A stretch of 63,237 nt of DNA, from the NCBI GenBank assembly GCA_023424395.1, contig JAFADY010000057.1, positions 1-63,237 on the forward strand, written 5' to 3'. Origin of the DNA: Bacteroidota bacterium (GTDB lineage: Bacteria; Bacteroidota; Bacteroidia; Bacteroidales; Dysgonomonadaceae). The translations under genes were made by a program, and so were the position numbers. The notes under the pieces were generated by a model, which saw nothing but the letters and a program-made list of their open reading frames with translations, ran no database searches and was not told the origin of the DNA. This document shows positions 8,401-17,538 of this stretch, piece by piece (position 1 is the first letter of the stretch; every line of letters begins with the position of its first letter).

Positions 8401-9924
8401 TTAATGCTTAAAGTGCCGAATTCCGGTAGTAACCATCGATATTCCATTTTCGTTACAAAAATCAACCGATTCTGCGTCTCTAATAGATCCGCCCGGCTGT
8501 ATAACAGATGTAATCCCTGCTTTGTGAGCTATTTCCACGCAATCGGGAAAAGGGAAAAAAGCATCTGATGCCATAACAGCGCCATTTAAATCGAAATTGA
8601 ATACTTTTGCTTTCTCAATTGCCTGATTCAAGGCATCTACACGGGAAGTTTGTCCTGTGCCGCTTGCAATTAATTGCTTGTTTTTTGCCAACACAATAGC
8701 GTTGGATTTTGTATGTTTTACCAATTTATTGGCAAAAACAAGATCTTCCGTTTCTTTTTCGGTTGGCGATACATGTGTAACCACCGTAAAATCTTCCGCT
8801 GTTTGCACGCTCAAGTCTTTATCTTGTGCTAAAATTCCGTCTAATACCGAACGGTATTGCAATTGCATTTTTTTTCCTTCTCTATTTTTTTGTTTCAAAA
8901 TTATTCTGTTTTTCTTTTGAAACAAAATATCGAGGGCTTCCTGTGAATAATCGGGAGCGATGATAACTTCAAAGAAAATTTCGTTAATAGCTTCGGCGGC
9001 ATCTTTATCTACTAATTTATTTGTGATCACGATGCCCCCGAATGCCGATACAGGATCGGCGGCGAGCGCCGCTTCCCATGCTTCTTTTACAGTTGGCCTG
9101 CATGCCATGCCACAGGCATTATTGTGTTTGAGAATAGCCAATGCAATTTCATCAAAATCTTCCATTAAAGATACGGCTGCATCGATATCCAATAAATTAT
9201 TATAAGAAATTTCTTTACCGTGAAGTTGCTCAAAAATTTCATCGAAATTTCCGAAAAAGACTCCTTTTTGATGCGGATTTTCACCATATCGAAGGGTTTT
9301 GGTGTCATTAAATGAAATTTGTAAAGAATAATCGGATTCTTTATTGAAATAATTAAAAATTACCGAATCGTATTTCGACGAAACGGCGAAGGCTTCTTTA
9401 GCAAAACGATGTCGATCTTCTATATCCGAAATGCCTCCTTTTTCAGTCAACAATTGAAGAAGTTGTTTATATTGTTTTTTAGATGCTGTTATTAGCACAT
9501 CTTTGTAATTTTTTGCTGCGGCACGAATAAGAGAAATTCCACCAATGTCGATTTTTTCGATAATATCTTCGTTAGAAGCGCCGGAGGCGACGGTTTCCTC
9601 AAAAGGATATAAATCTACGATAACCAAATCGATGGAAGGGATGTTGTAAGATTTGATTATTTTTTTATCCGCTTCCTCATCGCGACGATACAAAATTCCG
9701 CCAAAAATTTTGGGATGCAGGGTTTTTACCCTTCCCCCTAAAATAGACGGATAATCAGTAATGTCCTCTACTGATTCGCATTCGTATCCGAGCGATTCAA
9801 TAAAATCATGCGTTCCCCCCGTGGAAATTAATTTCACACCCAAACCATGCAATACCTTCAAAATATCATCCAAACCATCTTTGTGATAAACGGAAATGAG
9901 TGCTGTTTTTATTTTTTGAGTCAT
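8401..9924 (-). CDS. purH: bifunctional AICAR formyltransferase / IMP cyclohydrolase PurH
   Basis: A 507-residue enzyme catalysing the last two steps of IMP synthesis. The N-terminal cyclohydrolase domain has 'LISTGGT' and 'LGGRVKTLHPKIFGGIL'; the C-terminal formyltransferase domain has 'LRYGENPHQKG', 'AILKHNNACGMA' with the catalytic Lys-His, and 'SDAFFPFPDCVE'. I chose the ATG at 9924 rather than the in-frame TTG at 9951, because a TAnnTTTG promoter box occupies 9949-9956. It heads the mre cluster, with 75 bases to mreB. Confidence 0.96.
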   Translation of the reverse strand: MTQKIKTALISVYHKDGLDDILKVLHGLGVKLISTGGTHDFIESLGYECESVEDITDYPSILGGRVKTLHPKIFGGILYRRDEEADKKIIKSYNIPSIDLVIVDLYPFEETVASGASNEDIIEKIDIGGISLIRAAAKNYKDVLITASKKQYKQLLQLLTEKGGISDIEDRHRFAKEAFAVSSKYDSVIFNYFNKESDYSLQISFNDTKTLRYGENPHQKGVFFGNFDEIFEQLHGKEISYNNLLDIDAAVSLMEDFDEIALAILKHNNACGMACRPTVKEAWEAALAADPVSAFGGIVITNKLVDKDAAEAINEIFFEVIIAPDYSQEALDILFQKKNRIILKQKNREGKKMQLQYRSVLDGILAQDKDLSVQTAEDFTVVTHVSPTEKETEDLVFANKLVKHTKSNAIVLAKNKQLIASGTGQTSRVDALNQAIEKAKVFNFDLNGAVMASDAFFPFPDCVEIAHKAGITSVIQPGGSIRDAESVDFCNENGISMVTTGIRHFKH

Positions 9925-9948
9925 TTGGCCTCTAATTTTTAAGGAACA

Positions 9949-9956
9949 CAAAGATA
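9949..9956 (-). promoter_or_regulatory. TAnnTTTG -7 box for purH-mre operon
   Basis: On the minus strand these bases read TATCTTTG, matching the Bacteroidetes -7 consensus, about 25 bases before the purH ATG. It overlaps the alternative TTG start, which argues against that start. It is likely to drive purH and the downstream mreB-rodA genes, since no other promoter-like box is seen before mreB. Confidence 0.65.
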
Positions 9957-10110
9957 TAAAATCTATATCGATTTTTGATAAATAAAAAAGACAAGATTTG
10001 GAAAAAATATGAAAAAGAAATTGAGTAATTCTTACTCAAAAGTAAATTCATATATGGGAATCGCTAAACAATTCTGTTCTTTTGTACGTTATTTTATAAC
10101 AAAAATATAT

Positions 10111-10251
10111 ATGGGAAAGACGGCTTGCAAAAATAAAGATTTAATTGAGAAGGAAAATCCAAAATATGTCTGTAAAAAGTGTGATGCTACTGTGAGAAAA
10201 GAAAAGCATGTTTGCAAACCCAAGAAAATTAAAAAAATGAGTAATTATTAA
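10111..10251 (+). CDS. small Cys/Lys-rich protein (possible zinc-binding peptide)
   Basis: A 46-residue basic protein with 'CKNKD', then 'YVCKKCDATVRKEKHVCKPKKI': a CxxC pair and a third Cys close by, as in zinc-ribbon-like micro-proteins. Similar short 'MGKxACKNKD...KCKKC' proteins occur in Bacteroidetes, from memory. An in-frame ATG at 10009 would give 80 residues, but the extra N-terminus looks random, and a weak TTCTTTTG box (10075-10082) lies between the two starts. The gene stands alone between purH and rlpA. Function unknown. Confidence 0.6.
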   Translation: MGKTACKNKDLIEKENPKYVCKKCDATVRKEKHVCKPKKIKKMSNY

Positions 10252-10264
10252 TAATCTTATTTTC

Positions 10265-10272
10265 AGTTAATT
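10265..10272 (+). promoter_or_regulatory. TAnnTTTG box upstream of rlpA-like gene
   Basis: The gap between 10251 and 10343 contains TAATTTTG followed by TAC, a good match to the -7 consensus, about 70 bases upstream of the RlpA-like ATG. This is the only such box in the gap. Confidence 0.45.
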
Positions 10273-10342
10273 TTGTACTTTTCTTTGTTTTTTTAAACAG
10301 AAATATTTTATTTTGCAAATGGAAGATCTTAGATAAGGGAAA

Positions 10343-10813
10343 ATGAAAAGAACAATCTCTTTATTTATAACTTTAGTAATAAGCGTTTTATTTTCTTTTT
10401 CTTATTCACAGAAATCGGGAAAAGCATCCTTTTACGCGCACAAATTTCACGGAAGAAAAACTTCGAGTGGATTACCCTATCACAGGGACAGCCTTACTTG
10501 CGCGCATCGTACGTTGCCTTTCGGAACTCTTCTGGAAGTGATTAATCCCAAAAACAATAAATCTGTTATTGTTAAAGTAACCGATCGCGGGCCGTTCATT
10601 AAAAACAGGCTGATAGATTTATCTTACGCTGCCGCTAAAGAATTGGATATTATAAGACAAGGGGTGGCCTTGATTGAGATGCGAAAATGGGAAGTCAAGC
10701 CTTTTATTCCGCTCATTATTCCTTTTGATAAGGAAGGCTTGATAATTCCAACTAAAAATTCGGATGAAATCTATAGTAATTTAAAAATCGATAAAACAAA
10801 AGTGCTGAAATAA
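10343..10813 (+). CDS. rlpA: RlpA-family septal ring / lytic transglycosylase-like protein
   Basis: A 156-residue secreted protein: a signal peptide (residues 1-22, ending FSFSYSQ) followed by a double-psi beta-barrel domain with the RlpA signatures 'GKASFYAHKFHGRKTSSG', 'LTCAHRTLPFGTLLEV' and 'VKVTDRGPF', the last containing the conserved Asp. RlpA proteins act on peptidoglycan with denuded glycans at division or separation sites. There is no SPOR domain, so this is the short form. Its stop codon lies in the loop of a strong terminator hairpin. Confidence 0.88.
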   Translation: MKRTISLFITLVISVLFSFSYSQKSGKASFYAHKFHGRKTSSGLPYHRDSLTCAHRTLPFGTLLEVINPKNNKSVIVKVTDRGPFIKNRLIDLSYAAAKELDIIRQGVALIEMRKWEVKPFIPLIIPFDKEGLIIPTKNSDEIYSNLKIDKTKVLK

Positions 10814-10828
10814 ATTTTCAGCACTTTT
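10798..10828. terminator. bidirectional terminator between rlpA and GH92 gene
   Basis: A perfect 13-bp stem (AAAAGTGCTGAAA with TTTCAGCACTTTT) around a 5-base loop, ending in a T-run on either strand. It separates the convergent rlpA (ends 10813) and GH92 (ends 10849) genes. Confidence 0.85.
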
Positions 10829-10848
10829 GTTTGTCGGTTTCTGAAAGA

Positions 10849-13131
10849 TTATTTTTTTTCGTTGGAAAACGAATAAGGATAATCGGCCTTATTAATTCCT
10901 CGCGTTTTATTCGGAGTTTCTGACATTGTAATATCTATTTTTGCTCCGTTCATTAAATCGCCGTGAGTGAAATAATTTTTGGTATAAGTTTTTCCATTCA
11001 CTTTAACATCCGCTATGTAACGTTTTGTGAAATCATTGTTCGATGAATTAATTTCGATGGTTTTTCCGTTTTCGAGTTTTACTTTCATTTTATTAAAAAG
11101 TGGCGAACCGATTATATATTCATCACTACCGGGACATACGGGGTAGAATCCCATTGCAGAAAACACGTACCATGCCGATGTTTGACCGTTGTCCTCATCG
11201 CCGCAATATCCATCAGGATTTGGCGTGTAGAGTTTATCCATGACTTCTCGCGCCCAATATTGCGACTTCCATGGTTCACCTGCATAGTTATACAAATAGA
11301 TCATGTGCTGAATGGGCTGATTTCCATGCGCGTACTGCCCCATGTTCATAATTTGCATTTCGCGGATTTCGTGAATGGGGAAACCGTAGTAACTGTCGTC
11401 GAAAACGGGCGGCATAATGAATACAGAATCCAGCATTTTCACGAATTCCTTATTTCCACCCATTAAATCGATCAATCCCTGAGGATCATGAAAAACCGAC
11501 CATGTATAATGCCAACTGTTACCTTCGGTAAAAGCATCGCCCCATTTCGTAGGGCTGAAAGGCGATTGGAAATCTCCGTTTTTATTTTTTCCGCGCATCA
11601 ATTTATGTTCCGGCGAATAAAGATTTCGATAATTTTGGCTGCGTTTGGCATATAAATCGATTTCCGCTTGCGGACGTTTCAACGCTTTTGCCAGTTTATA
11701 GATTGTCCAATCGGCATAGGCATATTCGAGCGTCCTTGCGGCATTTTCATTTATTTTCACATCGTAAGGAACATAGCCGAGTGTGTTGTAATATTCGTGC
11801 CCTAAGCGGCCTGTGGATGAAACTTTTGGATGCACATTTTCCGTTCCATGAAGCATTGCTTCGTAAAGTGTTTTGATATCGTAACCGCGCAGTCCTTTCA
11901 AATAAGCATCTGCTACCACCGAAGCCGAATTATTACCGATCATGATTCCGCGATGTCCCGGACTTGCCCACTCAGGTAAGAAACCGCTTTCTTTGTACGT
12001 GTTTACCAATCCTTCCTGAATTTCTTTGTTTACTGACGGGTACATTAAATTCAACAAAGGGAATAATGCGCGGAAAGTATCCCAAAAACCGGTATCGGTG
12101 TACATGTATCCGGGCAGAACTTGTCCGTTATACGGACTGTAATGCACGATATTTCCTTTTGTATCGATTTCATAGAACTTGCGAGGAAATAACGTTGAAC
12201 GATATAACATAGAATAAAGTGTGCGCTGCTGGTCAAGATTTCCGCCTTCGACTTCAATTTTTCCTAAAACTTCGTTCCAGGCATTGCGACCTTCGACTTT
12301 TACGGTTTCAAAATCTTTGCTTTCAACCTCTTTCAAGTTTTGCCATGCCTGCTCGTAACTGATGAATGATGATGCCACTCGCGCTTCAATTTGCTCTCCC
12401 GGTTTTGTAGTTACAAAACCGGCAAGCGCTATAGAAGAAACATTGGTATTTGGGCTTTGATTACTCTTGGACTCAATCTTTTTTGTAACAAAACCCGCAA
12501 GTGATCTGTCGAAAACCACAACAAAATAATTTTTGAAATTATCGGGTACACCGCCGCTATTGCGGGTTGTGTATCCAATGATGGCGTTTTTTTCCGGTAA
12601 GATCTCCACATAAGAATCCTTATCAAAAGCGTCTACTAGAATATTGGCACTGTTGGTTTGAGGAAATGTAAATCGAAAAATAGCAGCACGTTCAGTAGGC
12701 GTAATTTCAGTAGTAACATCGTAATCGGCCAGATATACACTGTAATAATACGGTTTAGCAATTTCTGCTTTATGCGAAAACCAACTCGCTCGACTTTCCT
12801 GATCAAATTCCGCTTTATTCACTATCGGCATAATGGCAAATTGTCCATAATCATTCATCCACGGACTGGGTTGATGCGTTTGTTTAAATCCGTTGATCTT
12901 ATTGTCGGTATATACGTATTGCCATCCATCACCGATTTTGCGGGTTTGCGGTGTCCAAAAATTCATCCCCCAAGGGCGGGCAATGGCAGGATACGTATTG
13001 CCGTTTGACAACGCAAATTCGGACTGCGTTCCCACCAAAATACTTACGTAGTCCACAGGATCATACTTAACTTGAGCGCTTGCTAAGAAACTATACGTTA
13101 AAAAGACAAATAATACTGATTTTAATCTCAT
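10849..13131 (-). CDS. GH92 family alpha-mannosidase, secreted
   Basis: A 760-residue protein with a signal peptide (ending FLASAQ) and a full GH92 fold. Family landmarks are 'SNGNTYPAIARPWGMNFWTPQ' (split by the active-site loop), 'QTHQPSPWMNDYGQF', 'GFWDTFRALFPL', 'EGNSWHYTWSVFHDP' and 'CGDEDNGQTSAWYVFSAMGFYPV', the last containing the Asp/Glu acidic pair. GH92 enzymes are calcium-dependent exo-acting alpha-mannosidases (mainly alpha-1,2) working on N-glycans or yeast mannan. It is followed on the same strand, 5 bp apart, by the GH125 gene, so the two are cotranscribed. Confidence 0.95.
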   Translation of the reverse strand: MRLKSVLFVFLTYSFLASAQVKYDPVDYVSILVGTQSEFALSNGNTYPAIARPWGMNFWTPQTRKIGDGWQYVYTDNKINGFKQTHQPSPWMNDYGQFAIMPIVNKAEFDQESRASWFSHKAEIAKPYYYSVYLADYDVTTEITPTERAAIFRFTFPQTNSANILVDAFDKDSYVEILPEKNAIIGYTTRNSGGVPDNFKNYFVVVFDRSLAGFVTKKIESKSNQSPNTNVSSIALAGFVTTKPGEQIEARVASSFISYEQAWQNLKEVESKDFETVKVEGRNAWNEVLGKIEVEGGNLDQQRTLYSMLYRSTLFPRKFYEIDTKGNIVHYSPYNGQVLPGYMYTDTGFWDTFRALFPLLNLMYPSVNKEIQEGLVNTYKESGFLPEWASPGHRGIMIGNNSASVVADAYLKGLRGYDIKTLYEAMLHGTENVHPKVSSTGRLGHEYYNTLGYVPYDVKINENAARTLEYAYADWTIYKLAKALKRPQAEIDLYAKRSQNYRNLYSPEHKLMRGKNKNGDFQSPFSPTKWGDAFTEGNSWHYTWSVFHDPQGLIDLMGGNKEFVKMLDSVFIMPPVFDDSYYGFPIHEIREMQIMNMGQYAHGNQPIQHMIYLYNYAGEPWKSQYWAREVMDKLYTPNPDGYCGDEDNGQTSAWYVFSAMGFYPVCPGSDEYIIGSPLFNKMKVKLENGKTIEINSSNNDFTKRYIADVKVNGKTYTKNYFTHGDLMNGAKIDITMSETPNKTRGINKADYPYSFSNEKK

Positions 13132-13136
13132 GATTC

Positions 13137-14582
13137 TTAAATATCTAATAAATTCAGTTTGTTTTCTTTTTCGAGTTTAAGTATTAATTCTCCAAAAAGG
13201 GTATTTACCCACGCGAACCAGCTTCTCGAAAATTCTTTCGGATCATCCTTATGAAACGATTCGTGCATGAATCCTGTATCTGCGTCTGTGTCTCTAAGCA
13301 TACGCAAGCAATGTTTTATCTCCTCGTCGCTCTCACTTGTCATGGCGCGAAGGATAATGCTCATAGGCCAAATCATATCGTAACCCACGTGCGGACCGCC
13401 AATTCCTTCTCCTGCAGTACCCTTGAAAAAATAAGGATTATCTTTGCTTAACACAAAATTACGCGTGTTGCGGTAGATGGAGTTATCATCGCACTCACTG
13501 CCTAAATATGGAATAGCCAACAAACTCGGAACGTTAGCATCGTCCATAAGGTAATAATTTCCAAAGCCATCTACTTCAAAAGCATAAATTTGTCCATGGT
13601 TAGGATGAGTAGTGATGGTATATTTTTTGATGGCGGCGTCCACCTCATCGGCAAGAGATTTACATTCTGCAGCAAAAGAGAAATCCTTAGTAACCGATTC
13701 CGAGATTTCAACCAATTGACGCAACGAAGTAACTGCGAACATGTTGGAGGGAACCAAAAAACCAAAAGTAGTTGCATCATCAGACGGGCGAAATGAGGAA
13801 ACAATCAATCCTACCGGATTCACGGGATTACCAAGACCTTTGTTATTCAATGTATCCAATTGACGCTCGGTAACACGCAAAAAAGTGTAAGGCCCAAGAT
13901 TCTCTTTGCGTTGTTGTTCTTTAAAGGTTTTGACAACCAAAGCCATGGCACGTTTCCAGTCGTTATCGAAAACGGAAGTATCGTTGGTGGTTTTCCAATA
14001 ATGATATGCCAAACGAATGGGGTAACAAAGCGAATCTATTTCCCATTTTCTTTCATGAAGCTGAGGTTTCATGTCGGTTTTATCCGTTTTCCATTCTGCG
14101 TTGGGATTGGGTTCAGCATAAAAAGCATTTGCGTAAGGATCGATAAGAATACTCTTTGTCTGTCGATTGACAAGTCCGGCCACCATTTGTTTGAGCTGAG
14201 CATCTTCATTCAATAAGGGAAGATAGGGCCAAACCTGAGCCGAAGAATCGCGAAGCCACATGGCATCAATATCGCCAGTGATAACGAAAGTGTCCGGCCT
14301 GCCATTTTTCATCGAAAAATTAACGGTGGTATCTAGGGTGTTTGGGAAACAATTTTCGAACATCCAAGCAAGTTTTGTATCTTTGATTTTCGGTTTCACC
14401 CTTGCGATAGTTGATTCTACTGCCTTGGAAGTGAATTTACGTTTGTTCACCGCCGGTCGGTTTGTGGTATATTGTGTGATCTTAGATGCATTTAGCGTGT
14501 TTGTTTTCGCCCAAACCGGACTAACCGCTAAAGCGGTAAATCCCAAGGCGCTTTTTTTGATAAAATTTCTACGTGTTGTCAT
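13137..14582 (-). CDS. GH125 exo-alpha-1,6-mannosidase
   Basis: A 481-residue GH125 (former DUF1237) enzyme. The N-terminus 'TTRRNFIKKSALG' is a twin-arginine signal followed by a hydrophobic stretch and AWA-type cleavage site. 'DIDAMWLRDSSAQVWPYLPLL' is the characteristic substrate-binding segment (shown in parts), and 'GTAGEGIGGPHVGYDMIWPMS' and 'WFAWVNTLFGELI' fit the family. It removes alpha-1,6-linked mannose, complementing GH92 and GH76 activities on mannan backbones. It lies 5 bp from the GH92 gene and 11 bp from GH76 in one operon. Confidence 0.93.
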   Translation of the reverse strand: MTTRRNFIKKSALGFTALAVSPVWAKTNTLNASKITQYTTNRPAVNKRKFTSKAVESTIARVKPKIKDTKLAWMFENCFPNTLDTTVNFSMKNGRPDTFVITGDIDAMWLRDSSAQVWPYLPLLNEDAQLKQMVAGLVNRQTKSILIDPYANAFYAEPNPNAEWKTDKTDMKPQLHERKWEIDSLCYPIRLAYHYWKTTNDTSVFDNDWKRAMALVVKTFKEQQRKENLGPYTFLRVTERQLDTLNNKGLGNPVNPVGLIVSSFRPSDDATTFGFLVPSNMFAVTSLRQLVEISESVTKDFSFAAECKSLADEVDAAIKKYTITTHPNHGQIYAFEVDGFGNYYLMDDANVPSLLAIPYLGSECDDNSIYRNTRNFVLSKDNPYFFKGTAGEGIGGPHVGYDMIWPMSIILRAMTSESDEEIKHCLRMLRDTDADTGFMHESFHKDDPKEFSRSWFAWVNTLFGELILKLEKENKLNLLDI

Positions 14583-14593
14583 TTTTTGTTTAT

Positions 14594-15778
14594 CTATTTA
14601 ATATTCGAAAATTCAGTAAAAAGTTCAATCATGCAAGCATTGTCCAATAGCCATTTATATGGATTATTGGATTCTTTATGCCAACTGTTACTGAAAAGTT
14701 TATTCTTATTTAATGTATTTTCACACGCATATGAAGCATTTTGTTTGATCGTTTTAACATAAGCAGGATTATCATCAACTTTATAGAGCGCTTTCAGTCC
14801 TCTGAAAAGGATGGTATTGAACCATGGAGATGATGGATAAAACGGCTTCAGGCCATATTCTGTTTCGACTTCTTTTACAAAAAAACGATGAGTGCCGGCA
14901 GCTGTTTTTTGCGCATCTTGCAAATACACTTCTTTTTTGGTGATTTGATAAAGAAGAACCCCGGCTTCTATCATTTGGCCGCTATTATAGGTATATTTCC
15001 GTTGATCAATTTTTCCCTTGACGTTGACATTGTCCCAATAAACGCCGTCCGTAGGATCCATCAAATTGTTTTTCGTCCACTCGTATGTTTTTATAGATTG
15101 ATTTAAATATTTTTCATCCCCGGTTATTTGATATAATTTAGCACAAAGCACTGCCGATGGTGCGTTGGAGCATGTGTTTTTACTCGTCTTTTTTTGTTCG
15201 CACCAATAAATACCTCCACCTGATATTTCATCCCAACCACTGTAAATGAAATCGTATAGTTGCAACGCTTTATTAAGATACTTTTCGTTTTTTGTAACTT
15301 CATACAATGCGCAAAAATCCAAGGCGAGCCATACGTTGTCATCATAAAAGCGGTCGTTACGTCCTGCGTAAACAGGATAAGACTGATAAGAAGCCGGCTC
15401 ACGCGATGAATCGAAATATTTTTCCAATCCGGGAAGAATTCGGCTTTCCAATAAATCAAAATATTTCTCATTTTTCGTCGCTTTATACAAAGCGACAACA
15501 CCCGACAAAACTCCTGAATACGGCCAAAGGAATGAAACTTCCTGCTTCTGCCTTTGATTCGAACCTTCAGCTAAATAATCTACTCTATGCTCTCTATTTA
15601 TAGGGTAAGTTTCCGATAGCAAATCGTACTTAGCGACGTGGTACAAATTTAAAATATTATTTAAAATAGAGTCGGCTAATACTATATCTCTGTTAATGAC
15701 TTCTTTATGAGAATCCTGGGAATAACTTTTAAAATTAAGCGCAATAAAAACAAAAATAAATAGGGTTATATTTCTCAT
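14594..15778 (-). CDS. GH76 endo-alpha-1,6-mannanase-like protein
   Basis: A 394-residue secreted enzyme, with signal peptide 'MRNITLFIFVFIALNFKSYSQ'. The GH76 signature of adjacent catalytic aspartates is visible in 'RFYDDNVWLALDF', along with 'FLWPYSGVLSGVVALYKAT' and 'GGGIYWCEQ'. GH76 enzymes cut the alpha-1,6-mannose backbone of fungal mannan internally. I chose ATG 15778; a TTG-initiated extension would run into the asnC stop. It begins 1 base after the end of the AsnC-family gene, so regulator and enzymes are almost certainly cotranscribed. Confidence 0.9.
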   Translation of the reverse strand: MRNITLFIFVFIALNFKSYSQDSHKEVINRDIVLADSILNNILNLYHVAKYDLLSETYPINREHRVDYLAEGSNQRQKQEVSFLWPYSGVLSGVVALYKATKNEKYFDLLESRILPGLEKYFDSSREPASYQSYPVYAGRNDRFYDDNVWLALDFCALYEVTKNEKYLNKALQLYDFIYSGWDEISGGGIYWCEQKKTSKNTCSNAPSAVLCAKLYQITGDEKYLNQSIKTYEWTKNNLMDPTDGVYWDNVNVKGKIDQRKYTYNSGQMIEAGVLLYQITKKEVYLQDAQKTAAGTHRFFVKEVETEYGLKPFYPSSPWFNTILFRGLKALYKVDDNPAYVKTIKQNASYACENTLNKNKLFSNSWHKESNNPYKWLLDNACMIELFTEFSNIK

Positions 15779-15779
15779 T

Positions 15780-16244
15780 CTAACTAAAATCAATCGGTAA
15801 TTTCTTTTTAAACGCATCTTTAAAACACATCAGAGTTTCGGTACGCGACATACCCAAGGGCTGCAATTCATTGTGAATAATACGGAGCAAATCCTTGTTA
15901 TTTTTTGCATAAACTTTTATCAAAAGATCATACTCGCCTGTGGTGTAGTAGCATTCTACAACTTCCGGAATTTTTTCTAACTCTTTTACCACTTTATCGA
16001 AAGTTGAAGGGGAATTCAGAAAAATTCCTACATAAGCACAAGTTTCATACCCTATTCTTTCGGGGTCGAGAACGAACTCTGATCCTTTTATCACGCCTGC
16101 ATTGATAAGTTTTTGTACGCGTTGGTGAATAGCTGCACCTGAAACCCCGCATTCACGGGCAACTTCCAAAAAAGGAATGCGAGCATTCTCCACGATGAGT
16201 TTCAAAATCTTTTCGTCTAATTCGTCCAATTCATGATAAGCCAT
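15780..16244 (-). CDS. Lrp/AsnC family transcriptional regulator
   Basis: A 154-residue protein with an N-terminal winged helix-turn-helix ('LDELDEKILKLIVENAR ... ARECGVSGAAIHQRVQKLINAGVI') and a C-terminal RAM ligand-binding domain ('ETCAYVGIFLNSP', 'YYTTGEYDLLIKVYAKN'). Such proteins form octamers and sense amino acids. Position at the head of the mannosidase genes suggests cotranscription, though Lrp-type regulators commonly control amino-acid genes, so whether it controls the mannosidases is open. Confidence 0.92.
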   Translation of the reverse strand: MAYHELDELDEKILKLIVENARIPFLEVARECGVSGAAIHQRVQKLINAGVIKGSEFVLDPERIGYETCAYVGIFLNSPSTFDKVVKELEKIPEVVECYYTTGEYDLLIKVYAKNNKDLLRIIHNELQPLGMSRTETLMCFKDAFKKKLPIDFS

Positions 16245-16286
16245 AAATATTACTTTTAATTTGTTAGTTAATTGAATTCTTTTTTA

Positions 16287-16294
16287 CAAAAATA
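16287..16294 (-). promoter_or_regulatory. possible -7 box for asnC-mannosidase operon
   Basis: On the minus strand these bases read TATTTTTG, fitting TAnnTTTG, 43 bases upstream of the AsnC-family ATG. No convincing -33 TTG at the usual spacing was found, so confidence is moderate. It would drive the four-gene operon down to the terminator at 10798-10828. Confidence 0.4.
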
Positions 16295-16342
16295 AGATAT
16301 TTTTCGAATGAAACATGGAAAAAGTGAGAAATTATCAGTCTT

Positions 16343-17521
16343 TCACAAAAGAGCAATATATGCAAGCATTCCCGATGCGGTTTTCAACGATTTTTCATCT
16401 ATCAGAAAAGTGGATGAGTGTAGTTTGCCACACACATTGTCATCATTGGCTACACCAAACCGATAAAAACAGCAAGGATAGTGTTGCGAGAAAAAGCCAA
16501 AATCCTCAGCAGTCATACGTTTCGGATATTCGGAAACATTAGCTTCGCCAAGAAATTCGATGGCCTGTGAGCGAATCTGCTCGGTTATGTTTTCGTGACT
16601 TATTGTGCAAGGATAGCCGTCGAGCATGTCTATTTCGCAGGTGCAACCGTAAGCCACAGCAGTAGATTGAATGATTTCGGGAATTATGCGAAGCATTTTC
16701 CTTCGCTCCTCCTCATCCATGCAACGCAGCGAACCGGCAAGCACCACTTCCGAAGGGATGACATTGGTAGCGCCGTCGGCAATGAATTTACCAAATGATA
16801 ACGTCATTGGTTGAAATGGATTTCGCCGCCGGCTGACCACTTGCTGCAACGCAACGATGATGTTGGATGCTGCCAAAACTGTATCGTTCAATTCATGTGG
16901 CAACGCTCCATGTCCACCCTGCCCTTTCACTTTTAAGTGCACTTCGTCTGCCGATGCCATCACCGTACCGGTTTGGAAAGCGACTTTTCCGGCGGGCAAA
17001 TCCACGTAAGCGTGTTGTTTTACGATAAAATCGGGTGTAAAATCCCTGAAAACGCCGTCTTTCAACATCAAATCGGCGCCGCCGGGCGATTGCTCCTCGC
17101 CGGGTTGAAACACGAACAATGCTGTTCCGGCAAATTCACTACGCAGCGAATTGACGATTTTTACCGCGCCCATTAACGATGCCGTGTGCGAATCGTGTCC
17201 GCAGGCGTGCATAACGCCTTCGGTTTGTGATTTGTAAGGAATATCGTTCTTTTCGTGAACAGGCAGCGCATCCATATCGGCAACGAATGCGATAGTTTTT
17301 CCGTTATCAGGCTTCTCTCCTTTTACCCAAGCTAATATTCCGTAACCGCCGATATTTGTCCGATACGAAATTTTGTCTGAGTCTAAGAATTCCGTGATAT
17401 ATTTGGCCGTATTTTCTTCCTGATACGAAAGTTCGGGATGCGCGTGCAAATAACGGTAGTGACGAATGATTTCGGGGTGGAAATCAGCGGCGTGATGGTG
17501 TATTTTTTGTGAGATATTCAC
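16343..17521 (-). CDS. M20D-family amidohydrolase (hippurate/acyl-amino-acid hydrolase-like)
   Basis: A 392-residue cytosolic metallo-amidohydrolase. Metal-binding motifs are 'HACGHDSHTA' and 'GEEQSPGGADLML'; 'AFVADMDALPVHE' and 'KGQGGHGALPHE' are also typical of the M20D group that includes IAA-amino acid hydrolases, N-acetyl-diaminopimelate deacetylases and hippuricase. It hydrolyses an amide bond of an N-acylated amino acid; the substrate cannot be fixed. No signal peptide. The next upstream gene (17539) is on the same strand, 17 bases away. Confidence 0.92.
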   Translation of the reverse strand: MNISQKIHHHAADFHPEIIRHYRYLHAHPELSYQEENTAKYITEFLDSDKISYRTNIGGYGILAWVKGEKPDNGKTIAFVADMDALPVHEKNDIPYKSQTEGVMHACGHDSHTASLMGAVKIVNSLRSEFAGTALFVFQPGEEQSPGGADLMLKDGVFRDFTPDFIVKQHAYVDLPAGKVAFQTGTVMASADEVHLKVKGQGGHGALPHELNDTVLAASNIIVALQQVVSRRRNPFQPMTLSFGKFIADGATNVIPSEVVLAGSLRCMDEEERRKMLRIIPEIIQSTAVAYGCTCEIDMLDGYPCTISHENITEQIRSQAIEFLGEANVSEYPKRMTAEDFGFFSQHYPCCFYRFGVANDDNVCGKLHSSTFLIDEKSLKTASGMLAYIALL

Positions 17522-17538
17522 GAGAAGTTATGATAAGT

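Noticed and set aside
7787..8404. 205-residue plus-strand frame opposite mreB
   Set aside because: Shadow of a highly conserved gene; composition dominated by reverse complements of mreB codons.
9925..9951. TTG-initiated extension of purH
   Set aside because: The TTG lies in the TATCTTTG promoter box, and the extra residues are not conserved.
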